Source of the DNA: Saccharomycopsis fibuligera x Saccharomycopsis cf. fibuligera
Lineage: Eukaryota > Ascomycota > Saccharomycetes > Ascoideales > Saccharomycopsidaceae
Assembly: GCA_001936135.1 (NCBI GenBank)
Contig: CP012820.1
Span: forward strand, 620,001-684,000
Direction of reading: 5' to 3'
Length of the DNA stretch: 64,000 nt
Both the position numbers and the translations under genes were made by a program. The notes under the pieces were generated by a model, which was not told where the DNA came from, searched no databases, and saw nothing but the letters and a program-made list of their open reading frames with translations. The first letter of the stretch is position 1, and each line of letters opens with the position of its first letter. Of the stretch, positions 51,084 through 62,300 are shown piece by piece.

Positions 51084-51519
51084 ACACCGGGACCACTCCA
51101 CTTTCCGCAAGATACTGCACTCCCCCGCATTAGAGAATCCTGCTCTGAACCTAGAGCCACTTTCCGTAGACCAGTGGCAATGGGGAGACATTTTGTCTGA
51201 GATCGCGCGTAGCAGATGACAGCTGCTGGCTGACGTGGTGGGGGCGGCTTCCTACACGGCGGCCCCTCTCCCAGCCCCACCCACCGTGGGCGCTTGCAGC
51301 CGCTCGCCAACACAACGCCCAAGCCGGCGCTCTGCCCGGCTCTGCCTAGCTCTGCCCAGCTCTGCCCAGCTTGCAAGCTGGAGCTGCTGCCGTAAACACT
51401 GTCTATAGCAGCAGCAGCAGCAGCAGCAGCAGCGACGCGTCGCGTGTCTCGCTCCCCTCGCCGCAAAGCTCTCACATATCACGTGCCGCGATACAGACAC
51501 CGGCCTGCACCTATAAGTA

Positions 51520-51568
51520 TATACCTATACCTATACCTATACACATACACCTACATATACACATACAC

Positions 51569-51603
<35 letters not shown>

Positions 51604-51648
51604 CATACACATACATGGATGGATGGATGGATGGATAGATAGATAGAT
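51520..51648. repeat. Compound microsatellite TATACC/TATACA, GATG, GATA
   Basis: Hexanucleotide TATACC then TATACA/CACATA units, passing into GGAT and then GATA tetranucleotides. Confidence 0.9.
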
Positions 51649-53712
51649 GTAAATGCTGGCTGGTCTTGCACTCGACCATTTGGTCAGCACGTGGGACGCC
51701 AAACGTTGTCCGTTTCCGCATGTGGCGCATGGATACCGACATTGGCAATTTACTGTCAATCGACGGGGTGCTGGGGATTGCCGCTATATAGCCACAGGCC
51801 ACAGGCCACAGGCCGAGCGACAGGCATTACGCTGTCAGGAAGGATACCAGCACGGGCACGAGCGCCGCCCGCCGCCTGGAAATTGTTTCCTCGTCGAGAC
51901 AGGTGGACTGGGCGCTCGTGAAGTTTGCAGAAAATTCCTAGTCGCGGCTCGGAACAGCGGCGTTCCATTGTGTGCTAAATGCTGTCCATGGTGGCAATAG
52001 CGCAGATCACCAAGTCTGGTAATTCAGCCCCGGCACGATGTTTAACCAGCTAGTAGCTGCACAGCTCACTCACTAGCTCGCTCGCTCACACGACCGGCTG
52101 CCAGCGGTCGTCTGACCAAGCTGCGGTCTTCGCAAGTGACTAATTTTGTCAGCGTCAACGACCGTTTGCAACCGCTTGCAACCGCTGCTATTTTGCACTC
52201 TGTGCGTTTCGGGATTAAGATGGTTTACAGGTTTTTTTTTTCTTTTTCTGTCTTTCATTTTATTCCTGTTGCATTTATTGTATTGGAGGAGTTTATGCCA
52301 AAACTGCATCCAGCACAGAAATTAAGCTCACCGTTCAGCAGGAGCGGCGCTAGCCGTCACCATGTAGGCAGATCTGGAAGCAGAAGCCCGCGGAAACCAA
52401 ATCTAGCCTCACGACTGGTAAAAGCCGCTAGTGCACGCACGAGAATTCTTATTGGCTGCTACTGTCGTTGACGGCCAATCCTTTCTTGCTTTCAGCCTTC
52501 CCAACCGAGGATAAGCGCCGATCCACGGGCCTGGATTCAGTAATTGGACACACGACATGCTGACATTTCGAGAACGAGCAGAACCATTCTGCGCTCGAGG
52601 CGCCCGAGAATCGATTCTTGACCGCCCGAATTTTACCCATACCCGCATAGCAAGACAAAAAGCAGAGTCTCCTCGCTTGCACAAGTAATTGCGCCCGTGG
52701 CGGCGTATCAGGAAGCTTGTCTTGTGCCTGTCTGAGCAGGCCTTGCTGATGCTACTGTTACTATTATTATTGAGATTGAAGCTACGGTTGTAGCGCCTGA
52801 AATTTAGCAAGCCAGCAACATACAACCTACCTGTCTACATACCTGACTACCTACCTGCCTACTTACCTGCCTACCCTTCTATTCTATCCATCTATATGTC
52901 CTCCTCTGCCGGGAATAGCTGTTTTGGCAAGCCAGTCAAGTCAGCCCTGTCCCTTGTTCTCTTGTGACCGGCTGCCGGAACTGGGGTCTTTAGCGCTTTA
53001 GCGCTGAACGCTGGCAGCGCCACAGACTGCAGACGCCCGCCATCTAGGTTATCGCAGCGGAATCGTGCATGGTGATGCTTCATGACGCATGAAATGGGAC
53101 TAGCGATGTATCTAGAAGCAACGGAGTGCAACGGCTTGCAACACAACGCAGATGAAACCGGAAACAGAGTGCGCACGTGCACTGTCAGCTGCGGGATAGC
53201 GCTGCAAGCCGACCGGCGCTAGCGCAAGTTGGCTGGCACTAGCGTCCAGCCGGTGGAAGGAGAACGGAAATGAAAATCGGTGTGGACGGATGGGCATCGT
53301 CGCTATCGGCGCTTAACTTTGGTACCCTTGGCTATACATACACACATACATACATACCTACATACATATATATATATATACCTATATATCCATACTCATA
53401 TTCGTATATTCATATGGATATGCACATTTGCATTTTCACAAACTGCCGTCTTCTTTTTGGGCATATCCATTAACCTGTTCTGGTGCTGTTCCCCTATGAG
53501 CCTTTATCTTGGCCCATTATAGTTATCACTACCGCTCTGTCTGGATATATCCACACCTTGCTCAATTTTCGTGCTACGTTTTTTGCTTTCGTCCATCATC
53601 TTTCACTGTTTCACTTCTGCTTTTGCTCTTGCTTTTGCCTTTACCTTTTTTTTTCTCTTTCTCTCTGACATTGCCCATCCTCAAAAAGAAAATAGCTGCT
53701 CTTTGCTAAGAC

Positions 53713-56700
53713 ATGGTCTTGAAAGTCTCCGAATTTCATCAATACCAGGTCGAGCAGTGGAAAAACTACAACTTGGATCACGAGCAGATAAAGCTAGATA
53801 TCAAGAAACTTGTCAAGAAGCTCAATGGCCTAAACAAAACATACCGCTCTAAAATTAGCCAGATACGCAACGCTGATACTCTTGCTGCCCATCGTACCGG
53901 CGCTTCATCTCCAAATTCTCCAGTATCAGCAGCCATCGGAGATGCCTTCGCTTGCATTGACAACAGCAATAATATCAGCGATGGTCACAACAACGAAACC
54001 GCTTCCAGGGTTGTTGCCCCTTCTTCTCCTATAACCGCTACTAAAAACTCCGAATTCAATGTCGGCGATACCCCCAACCCCAACAGTAACTCTGGGTCGC
54101 TATCCAATTATTCATCCTCGTCCAGTTCCAATGTCTCGAGCTTGAATTTGGACAGCGAACGAGAGTTGTCCACTGAAGAAGCAAACGCCAAGATAAAGCA
54201 CATTGTGAAGTCGTACCAAGAAAAAAAAGCTAAGCTAATTGTCAACTTTCTTAGCAACTCCCTCATCAAGCATCTCAAAAATGTCAATCTATTCATAAAT
54301 TTGAAAGACTTTCAGCTAATCAGAAATTTCCAAGCAAACAGCAATAACTTCAAAAGAAATCACAAAAATATCGTGACAGAACTTTTCACAATACAGCAAA
54401 AGTTCAAAGGATACCAAGAAACGTTATCAAATGAAGCTTCATTGAACAATAATTTTTTGACAGCTTTGTACCGGTTTAAAGCTAGCTCCAATCCTGACGT
54501 CAATGCTATACCCACATTTCCCAGTGATCAAGATATAAAGAAATTAAACTTGGATGTTGTGTCCCGAAACTTGAATTCAATCAACAAAAACAACACCAAA
54601 TTGGACAAAAAAATCAACGAGCTCAAAAACGATCTTTTCTTGAATTTGAAGAGTTTCATTATATTTCAAAAATTGCTAGTATGCCATATTTTGCATTTTT
54701 TGAACAAAACAATACTAAAACTGTGCGATATCAGAGTACAAAACGGCGAGGAGACCTTGCAATACATTGACGCTCTTTACCTAGTCAAGAGCAAGTACTC
54801 TTTGAGCAAGTCAAAAAGTCTTGATGGCGTTATTGATGCTGAATTCATGAAAGAAAGCCAAAAAGAACTCGCATTATCTTTCCATGAACGCTACGAGTTA
54901 TTCAAAACAATTTTTGAAAAAATCTTGAATGCAGACTTTGATCATGATGCAATCAACAGTGTCTTTGGCAACACTGTCTACGAAAGAGAGTTTATCTATT
55001 TTGGCAAGTTCACCAACGGCTTGGTGCGAAAGTCAAAAGCAAAAGGCGAGTTGCTTTTCGCAGGACTGCCCAATAGCGATCCTGAACTCTTTACTGAGTA
55101 TCGATTCAAGCCCGAGAACTGTGCTCTTGATGTCTCTGATATTGTTCGCGAAAGAGTCACCAAGTTGTTGAACAACCCCATAGACAGCATTGCAGAAAAA
55201 TCGCAATACTCGCATGATAATATAAATTTTTGGAACGTCAAATTAGCATATCATTATAGGTTGATCAGTGATACTTTGCTAACCACAAATCATAACTTTG
55301 TCATGTACTCGAAAATCGCAAGGCTTATCAACATTATTACAAACCAAAGATCATTGATATACGACTCTTCACAGTTGAACTATGTATATCAATCAAATAG
55401 TTTGAATAGTTACATCATTGACCCTGCAGAGATTCATAGTTTGCAAACAAACGGCATCAGCAGCAGCGGAAAAGACAATCCAGATCAAGGTGTTTCAAAT
55501 GTCCAGATGGAGTTTGATCTAAATTCTGCCAAATGTATGAATGCCGGCTGGTTCATTGTGCCCAAGGAATACACTTATGAAGTGAATTTTTTACTTGATT
55601 CGCTATTTATAAACAATGACCAGAAACTTCCCGATGAAGATACAATATCTTCTATTATAAAACACATACATACCGACAAGAGTAGTTTTCGTAAACAACA
55701 TCAGTCAGTGCAATATTTCGATCAATTAGATGCTTCCATTAATGAACTTTGTCATCTTAGTCCATTGTCAGTGTTCGCTGGCTACGAGGAAAACGTTGCT
55801 TTTGCAGTAGGCGTCATCAACTCTCTTGGGAAATTTGCTGGCCTTAAATTATCAACCGAATTATTGCTGCTATTGGAAACGAGCAATGACTTAGTAGCCA
55901 AATTACTATTGCCAGATGCTGAAAATGATGAAGCAGTAAGCTCAGTAATCGCCAAGTATTTCAAAAATAATCTCATTGCATTCAAAAAATTTCAGAAGCT
56001 TTTTGGACCGCGCAGTTCAAATATCGCCAAGTTCTCATTTGCCAAAAGTCGTTACTTGTATCAAGCTGGTGAAAAAAGTAGGTTTACCAATTGCTGGATA
56101 TCATGTTATTCTGACGTTTCTGTATCTTGTGGTGGTTATGTTCATGTGCTTCCATATACGGTAATTGAGGTTAATTGGGACTCAAATGCTAAATTTTCTG
56201 ATTCAGTTACCAAGTTGATCAATTCGAACTTTCTATACGAGGTGCCCTCATTTTCGCCATACGTTTACAGCCGCTTAATATTCGACTTGGTCAAGGATGG
56301 CGAAAGAGAAGAAGAAGAGGAAGAAAATGATGAGGATTTTGATTTGAGTTGGTTTTACAAAGTCACTGATAAGAAGTTTCATTTAAAGTCAATTATTGAT
56401 AACAGGTTGTTGCGAAACAAGCAAAAGTTAGAACTAGCTTCCAAGTTGCAAGAACAGGAGCAAGAAATCAAACAGGGCAAACCTGCTGGTGGTGGCAGTG
56501 GTGCCAGTGATAATGAGAGCTCTCTTCATAGAGGCTCAAGAAGTGAAACTAGATACTGGAACGAATTTGATGATAATCCAGAAGAATGGGGTCATGATGG
56601 TAATAATGGTTTCTTCATTGATACAACAAACGACAATCATGCGAATTTGATCTCTGATACAATCATTGATTTTTTGCTAAATGTGACTCAATCAATAAGC

Positions 56701-57480
56701 AAACAAGTTAATAACATGAAGCGTAAAGTAAAGACTCTCAGCGGATCTAATCGAAATCAACGTCGTCATCGTCATCTCCGCGCTGGTCATCGTGGTGATC
56801 TGCATTTACCAATTTCTACTGACAATCCTCATTATACCCAACATCATCCTAATAGATTCGTTCATACTTCACACTCTTCAGCTAACTCATATAGTTACGA
56901 ATCTTCCGATGATGAAGCATCGCAAAGAAACTTGATGACATACTATGACCCAGAAGCAGGGTATGGCACTTTCCACAACAATACTGATTCTGCTGCTACT
57001 GTTGGCATCACTAATGCTAACATAGCCGAAGCTGACCCAACTACCGCTGCTACTGTTACTGCTACTACTACTGCTAACTATAGTCATCTGCTGTATGACA
57101 AATGTCACAAGAATGGTGCAGGCCTTGGTCAAGCAGCATACTATTACGACGACCCAGAAATTACAAGAGCTTACAACCACGACATTGTTGCCACTTTTCT
57201 CTACTTTATTTTCCCGACAGTGTCTGCCATCATCACCGGTAGCTCGTTGGGGATCTTCTACTCTGTGGTGTTTGACCCTGAAGTGGAAACTTCAATTGTG
57301 ATGTTGACGATATTGGCGTGCAGCTTGATCATTGCGTTTATCATGAGTACGTTGTCAGTGTTGTTTTTGTTTGGCAGAATTACCGCAGCGCCGGTGCATC
57401 ATTACATATGGGTCTGGTCGGTATTTTTGGCGGTGCTTTTGGCTATTGTTTTTGTGTTGACAGAGTTTGTTGAGATGTGA
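53713..57480 (+). CDS. Large SPX/VTC5-like vacuolar membrane protein
   Basis: 1255 residues. N-terminal SPX-like helix region begins MVLKVSEFHQYQVEQWKNYN; basic IKLDIKKLVKKL follows. A disordered Ser/Asn insert lies at about 55-150, then helices around 160-420. The middle (about 440-900) contains GGYVHVLPYTVIEVNW, reminiscent of the LPYxxLEVK end of the VTC polyphosphate polymerase tunnel domain, but the basic catalytic residues are not evident, as in regulatory subunits. The last ~98 residues form three membrane segments (about 1158-1255) after an Asn/His/Thr-rich linker. I infer a Vtc5-type subunit (S. cerevisiae YDR089W), which stimulates the VTC complex making vacuolar polyphosphate. The start is the first ATG after a T-rich leader. 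An unrelated SPX-domain protein remains possible. Confidence 0.6.
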   Translation: MVLKVSEFHQYQVEQWKNYNLDHEQIKLDIKKLVKKLNGLNKTYRSKISQIRNADTLAAHRTGASSPNSPVSAAIGDAFACIDNSNNISDGHNNETASRVVAPSSPITATKNSEFNVGDTPNPNSNSGSLSNYSSSSSSNVSSLNLDSERELSTEEANAKIKHIVKSYQEKKAKLIVNFLSNSLIKHLKNVNLFINLKDFQLIRNFQANSNNFKRNHKNIVTELFTIQQKFKGYQETLSNEASLNNNFLTALYRFKASSNPDVNAIPTFPSDQDIKKLNLDVVSRNLNSINKNNTKLDKKINELKNDLFLNLKSFIIFQKLLVCHILHFLNKTILKLCDIRVQNGEETLQYIDALYLVKSKYSLSKSKSLDGVIDAEFMKESQKELALSFHERYELFKTIFEKILNADFDHDAINSVFGNTVYEREFIYFGKFTNGLVRKSKAKGELLFAGLPNSDPELFTEYRFKPENCALDVSDIVRERVTKLLNNPIDSIAEKSQYSHDNINFWNVKLAYHYRLISDTLLTTNHNFVMYSKIARLINIITNQRSLIYDSSQLNYVYQSNSLNSYIIDPAEIHSLQTNGISSSGKDNPDQGVSNVQMEFDLNSAKCMNAGWFIVPKEYTYEVNFLLDSLFINNDQKLPDEDTISSIIKHIHTDKSSFRKQHQSVQYFDQLDASINELCHLSPLSVFAGYEENVAFAVGVINSLGKFAGLKLSTELLLLLETSNDLVAKLLLPDAENDEAVSSVIAKYFKNNLIAFKKFQKLFGPRSSNIAKFSFAKSRYLYQAGEKSRFTNCWISCYSDVSVSCGGYVHVLPYTVIEVNWDSNAKFSDSVTKLINSNFLYEVPSFSPYVYSRLIFDLVKDGEREEEEEENDEDFDLSWFYKVTDKKFHLKSIIDNRLLRNKQKLELASKLQEQEQEIKQGKPAGGGSGASDNESSLHRGSRSETRYWNEFDDNPEEWGHDGNNGFFIDTTNDNHANLISDTIIDFLLNVTQSISKQVNNMKRKVKTLSGSNRNQRRHRHLRAGHRGDLHLPISTDNPHYTQHHPNRFVHTSHSSANSYSYESSDDEASQRNLMTYYDPEAGYGTFHNNTDSAATVGITNANIAEADPTTAATVTATTTANYSHLLYDKCHKNGAGLGQAAYYYDDPEITRAYNHDIVATFLYFIFPTVSAIITGSSLGIFYSVVFDPEVETSIVMLTILACSLIIAFIMSTLSVLFLFGRITAAPVHHYIWVWSVFLAVLLAIVFVLTEFVEM

Positions 57481-57680
57481 TTGTCGCCAAATAAAATCCT
57501 TGTTTGATCGTTACAAAGTTGCACATTACTTGTAGACTAAAACTAACTACTAGTTATTCCTCTAAGTATACAAAAATGAAACTGATCGTAGAACTATACT
57601 GGTGTAAAAAAATATCAAACTTGATACATTCCGCAAATCCTTATAAAAGTTTGATCTCTTGTTGTTCGGTTTCCCTTGAT
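57481..57680. other. 3' flank of the VTC5-like gene
   Basis: AT-rich terminator-like region, no gene seen. Confidence 0.4.
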
Positions 57681-58920
57681 AAAACTTATGCCGCCGCCCT
57701 TTTTCTAATTTAAATATAGAGAATTGCAATAGATCTGAATATTTGACATTTGACATTTTTAACGATGACGGGTATACTATGACATTTTCTAAATTTAGGT
57801 ATAGAAAAATAAAAGAATATGGATTGATTACCATGGACGAAGCTCGCAATTTAAAAGACAAAGCTGTTGGGCATATAAAGCTAAACGAAATATTATTTAC
57901 TAATGTTATGATAAACTCTCCTTCAAAAGTAGAAACTATTTGATGCAAGAGAGGAGAAAGCGCGGACATCATTTTCAAGAGAAATTGATAAAAAAAAAAA
58001 AAAAAAAAATTAATAGTCAATATAAACTATATAGGAACTAACTTTTTAATCCAAGTTTTAGTGACTATCAGGTATAGAAAGTTCGGTTTGGGAAAAGGCA
58101 AAAAACATTATGCAGCTATTACCGGAGAGGTGGCATCTCAGACCATAAGTAATATTATTAACAATTATAATAAATTATGTTTGCTCTTTTGTAAAAATTT
58201 TTATAGGAGCTACACATTACAGAGTACTAAAAAACAAGAAATCGATACTAAACTTTTAGCAATTGAAAAAGAAAGTGATTAAAACTTTATTTTTGTCAGT
58301 TCCTGAACCCGACGGGCACTCAAAAATCAAAGTTCGACATTAATAAATATAAAATATAATGGTGCGAATTTGAAAAACATTTAGCTGTAGGTTTTAGTTT
58401 TACTTTCATAAGAGAGAACTGTTGCATAACATAAGGATTGAAAACTATATAAAAACATAGAATGTAAAAGCAGTATTAAATCAACTATTGAAACTTTAAA
58501 ACGACAAAATTGATTAATTGATAAGTAAATTACCTATGATCTATGATACTATTATCTAATTTACAACAGAGGTTGGAACGCCAACTAAGTTTAAAGTTGA
58601 AAATTAAACTTAATTTCTTTAGTGCGTCTTTTGCTAGAGTCAGTATAAACGATAAAGCTATTATTAATAAGAAATATTAAAGCTTGTACAATTTTTTCTT
58701 TAAAGCTCTAGCTTCGAAAAAAAGGAAAGCATGCTACAAAATCATTAGTACTAAATTTATTGAAAAAATAATTGAAGATGATATTAAAAAAGTAACTTGC
58801 GTAATTACTACAGGATGATCTGGTTTCTAAAAGTCTTATGCCAAATTATAAAATACACTCCTTTATAATGCGTATAAAGAACCTCATTTCGAAAGAAATA
58901 TCAAAGTAGAGAAGTGAATG
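57681..58920 (+). pseudogene. AT-rich tract with decayed coding-like segments
   Basis: Three plus-strand segments read like protein but are broken. One (about 57681-57943) includes FDIFNDDGYTMTFSKFRYRK and GHIKLNEILFTNVM before a stop. A second (58061-58282) includes RKFGLGKGKKHYAAITGEVA. A third (about 58710-58910) reads KRKACYKIISTKFIEKIIED, then VTCVITTG, stop, SGF, stop, KSYAKL, stop, NTLLYNAYKEPHFERN. The third resembles the TDGWSGY area of ISXO2/Merlin-type DDE transposases, which is a weak resemblance made by eye. The tract is more AT-rich than its neighbours. It lies between two convergent gene ends, a tolerated place for insertions. A 20-A run at 57990-58009 interrupts it. Confidence 0.35.
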
Positions 58921-59340
58921 ATAGGTTTTAAACTTAGCAAAAGAACATAATTCATTGCACATTTGTTGTTATTTTATTATGAATGAAACGTTTTGCTCTA
59001 TATACAAGAAGTTAAAATTTAGAGAAAATTTCTCTAAATATTGAACAAACGGCGCCGAGGTTGGGATGACTCAAATGTTTAAATATTATGTTGTAAGTTG
59101 CAATCAGTTACAATTTTGATAATGAAATGAACAAGAGACACGCATAAATATTATACTGTACAATAATAAATATAATTATAGAAAGAAAGGAAAGAGACGA
59201 TAATAATAAAGGTATCAAGTAGACAAAGATAGATAAACACCTCAGGGGGTCCAATTAGTAATGTACAAATAGCTGATAGCTGAAATTTTATCAGAATACT
59301 ATGCTTATGTTAATAAAAGTTTAATCATGCCGTTGACAGC
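58921..59340. other. Convergent 3' region of SMC4
   Basis: About 420 bp AT-rich DNA downstream of the SMC4 stop; no gene seen. Confidence 0.45.
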
Positions 59341-62300
59341 TCAGCTGTCTTCGTTCTCTTTGCTAGTAAAATCAACATCCTTTGTTGCTTTATCATAGGC
59401 ATCCACCTTTCCTGAAGTATTCAACTTTCCTGAAATGTCCAGCTCCTCTTCTTGGGGTATTGGGCTTAAACTTTTTTTTTGCGAACCAACAATAGGCCCT
59501 CTATTCATAGTCGGTGTACTGCTTCTTCCATTACTGGAAGCACCATTGCTGCTATTTTGACCGTTATTGTTACTAGTTGTACTATCATTATTATCTAATG
59601 AAGTCTTGTTAACCAAATCTTTGTTTTTCAAAGTAACGCTTCGCGTCATGTTATCAACCTTGTAGATCCCCACTAAACGTTGGGACAACTCAAACATATT
59701 ATTTCTTAAGGAAATGACAATAAATTGTGCATTCTTAGTTCTTTCTTTGATATAGTTAGCAACAATAGAGACATTTCTGAAATCCAAAGCGGCATCAATT
59801 TCATCCATCACATACAATGGTGTGGGTTTGTATCTATGAAGGGCAAAAACTAAAGCAAGAGAACTTAAAGTTTTTTCACCACCAGACAAATTGGAAATGT
59901 TCCTCCAACTCTTTTTTGGTGGCATAACACTGAAAAGTATACCTTCAGAAAATGGATCCAAGGAGTCTACAAGCTCAAGCTCAGCATTACCACCCATGGT
60001 AATCATTTGATACATTTCTTTTAAAGTCATTGAAATAGTAAAGAAACCCTTCATAAACTCATTAAGTCTTTTCTTTTTAAGGTCTTCCACATAGTTTCTT
60101 AACTCTTCTCGCTTAGCAACAGCTTCGTTTAAATCAATTTTACGATGCTGATACTCTGAGGCTCTTTTACCGTACTCTTCCAAAACATCAACATCAACCT
60201 TTATGTTTTCAAGTTCATCTTCCAATTTTTCTATCTCAGCTTGTAACTCTTCAATATCTGTATTTTGTATTTGATTTAGAGTTAGCTCAGCAAGTTCAGA
60301 TGCTTTGAAAAGATCTCTCAATTCCTCTAGCTCGTGAGAATCGTATTCCTCTTCCTGCTGCTCTTGTTCTTCTGTTTCCTTAATATTTTGGCCATTCTCT
60401 TGATCCCCATTTATATTCTCACTAATTGAAGTATTATTTTGGTCATCTTCATCATGCTCTTCAGAGTTTTTAAATAAATCCTCGCTTTTAGAATTCTCTG
60501 AATCTTCATCTGCATCCATCTCTTCATCTTTATCTTCATTCTCAAACTCAACTTCTTCTCCAGTCTCCTCCGAAATCTTAGTACGCCTCTTTCTTTTTTT
60601 CTTGTTGGTTTGCTCTTTGATTAGAGGTGCTTTTTTCACAGGAATATCCAATTCCAACCAACCGATCAAATGGCTCACATCTCGTAAGTGCAATGAATTT
60701 AAGTGTTGCTTCAAACTAGCAATAGCCTTCTGCTCATGCTTAACAGCACCTTCATACTTTTCAATTTGGTTCTCAAGCTCAATTTCAGTTGATTTAAGCT
60801 CGTTGATTTGCGCTTGCTTAGCATCAAGTTCATCTTTAATTTCCTCGGACTCGCTGCTTATTTTTTCTTTCTCATTTTCAAATTCATTAATTTTTCTCTC
60901 AAGATCTAGAGTGCTTCCATTTTTTTTCGAAAACTTCTCTTCTAATTTTTCCAATTCAACTTTACTATTTTGAAGCTCTTTTTCATTGTTTGCAAGTGAC
61001 TTTTCACTGCGCTTGATTTCGTTTTGCAATTTCTTGATTGTATGCACCACCGATGATGTCTTTTGATTTAAAATTTCGACTTTTTGGATGATACCATCAA
61101 TCTTAGATTTCTGCATCTTGAGCTTGACACCACCAATATCCATAATCTTTTCTTCTAACACTTTGAGCTCGTTTTCAAGAGAAGATGCCCCATCTTTGAG
61201 TTCTTGTAATTCTTGTTGATGGACAGCTACTACATTTTCTGCTTTTTTCAAATCTTTTTGTAGTTTAGCTTCAGCAGTAGCTTTATTAGCAGTCAATTCT
61301 TCAACTACTTTGGTCAATGAGGTTAAATCGGATGTCAAAGATTTCACTTCCAACTCAATCTTTGAAATTTGCATATCAACTTCCGGATCTCTATCTTTCA
61401 ACTGTTTGAGTGCTTCTTCCATCTCATGTAAGGTATCTTGTGCAACAAGGAAATGCTTCTCTTTTGCAGCAAGCTCTGCTTCCAATTGCTGAACGTCTTC
61501 TTCAGTGTATAATTCATCACTCATGGACGAAGAGTTAGATTTGGTTTTCATCCCGCCTTTATGAACGTAATTGCCACCCCCAGATAAAGTACCTGAAGTA
61601 TCGATTAATTTCCCATCCAAAGTGACAACTCTGTAACGTCTCTGAGAACCATACGCAGCTTGATTTGCCAATTTAAGATTATCAGCGACAAGAGTGTCCC
61701 TCAACGCGCTGTAAAATGCAGGCAAGAATTTTTCATGCTTTGGAGTAATTAGATCGAAAAGTCTAGGAATATTCATAGGTGTGTTGATTTTATTCATGTT
61801 AAACAGTCTCAATTTATTCAAACAAATGAATCTGGCATAACCCAAATTCTTACTTCTAAGGTAATCAATACATTGCTGGCCGATTTCCACCGTATCAACA
61901 ACCATATCATCGAGCTGTGAACTGGCAGTAGAAACAGCTACGTCATATTTGTCATCAATAACACCCAAATCACCCAAACGTCCATGAAAACCAGATATTC
62001 TTCCGGCTTTTTGCAAACGCAATAGTCCAGATAAAACTTTAGACTTATTTTGAGAAGTAGACAAAGAATTCTTTGCATCCATCACTTTCAGTCTTGCGTT
62101 ATTCAAATTTTCACGCATTGTAATCATCTTCTGCTCAGCATGTTTTATTTCTTTGCTACCATGCTCCATTTGTTTATGAATTCTTGCCTTCTCTTTTTTC
62201 AATGTAATCATCTGCTTTTGTTTTTCTTTGCCTTGCTCAATAATTTTTTCCATCAGGTCTTGTTTAGACTCAATTTCTTTGTCAAGGCCTACATATTCCT

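Larger units (their letters stand above)
50861..53712. other. Long intergenic region, GC-rich and microsatellite-rich
   Basis: About 2.85 kb forming two divergent promoters. Holds a 15-16-bp repeat near the dehydrogenase (51025-51083), CAG repeats (51410-51432), a TATACA/GATG/GATA microsatellite cluster (51520-51648), GCCACAG repeats (about 51793-51813), CTACCTAC repeats (about 52826-52873), and a CATA/TATA microsatellite (53340-53400). Two CACGTG boxes lie at about 51482 and 51689. ORFs here are short, overlapping and domain-free. Confidence 0.55.
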
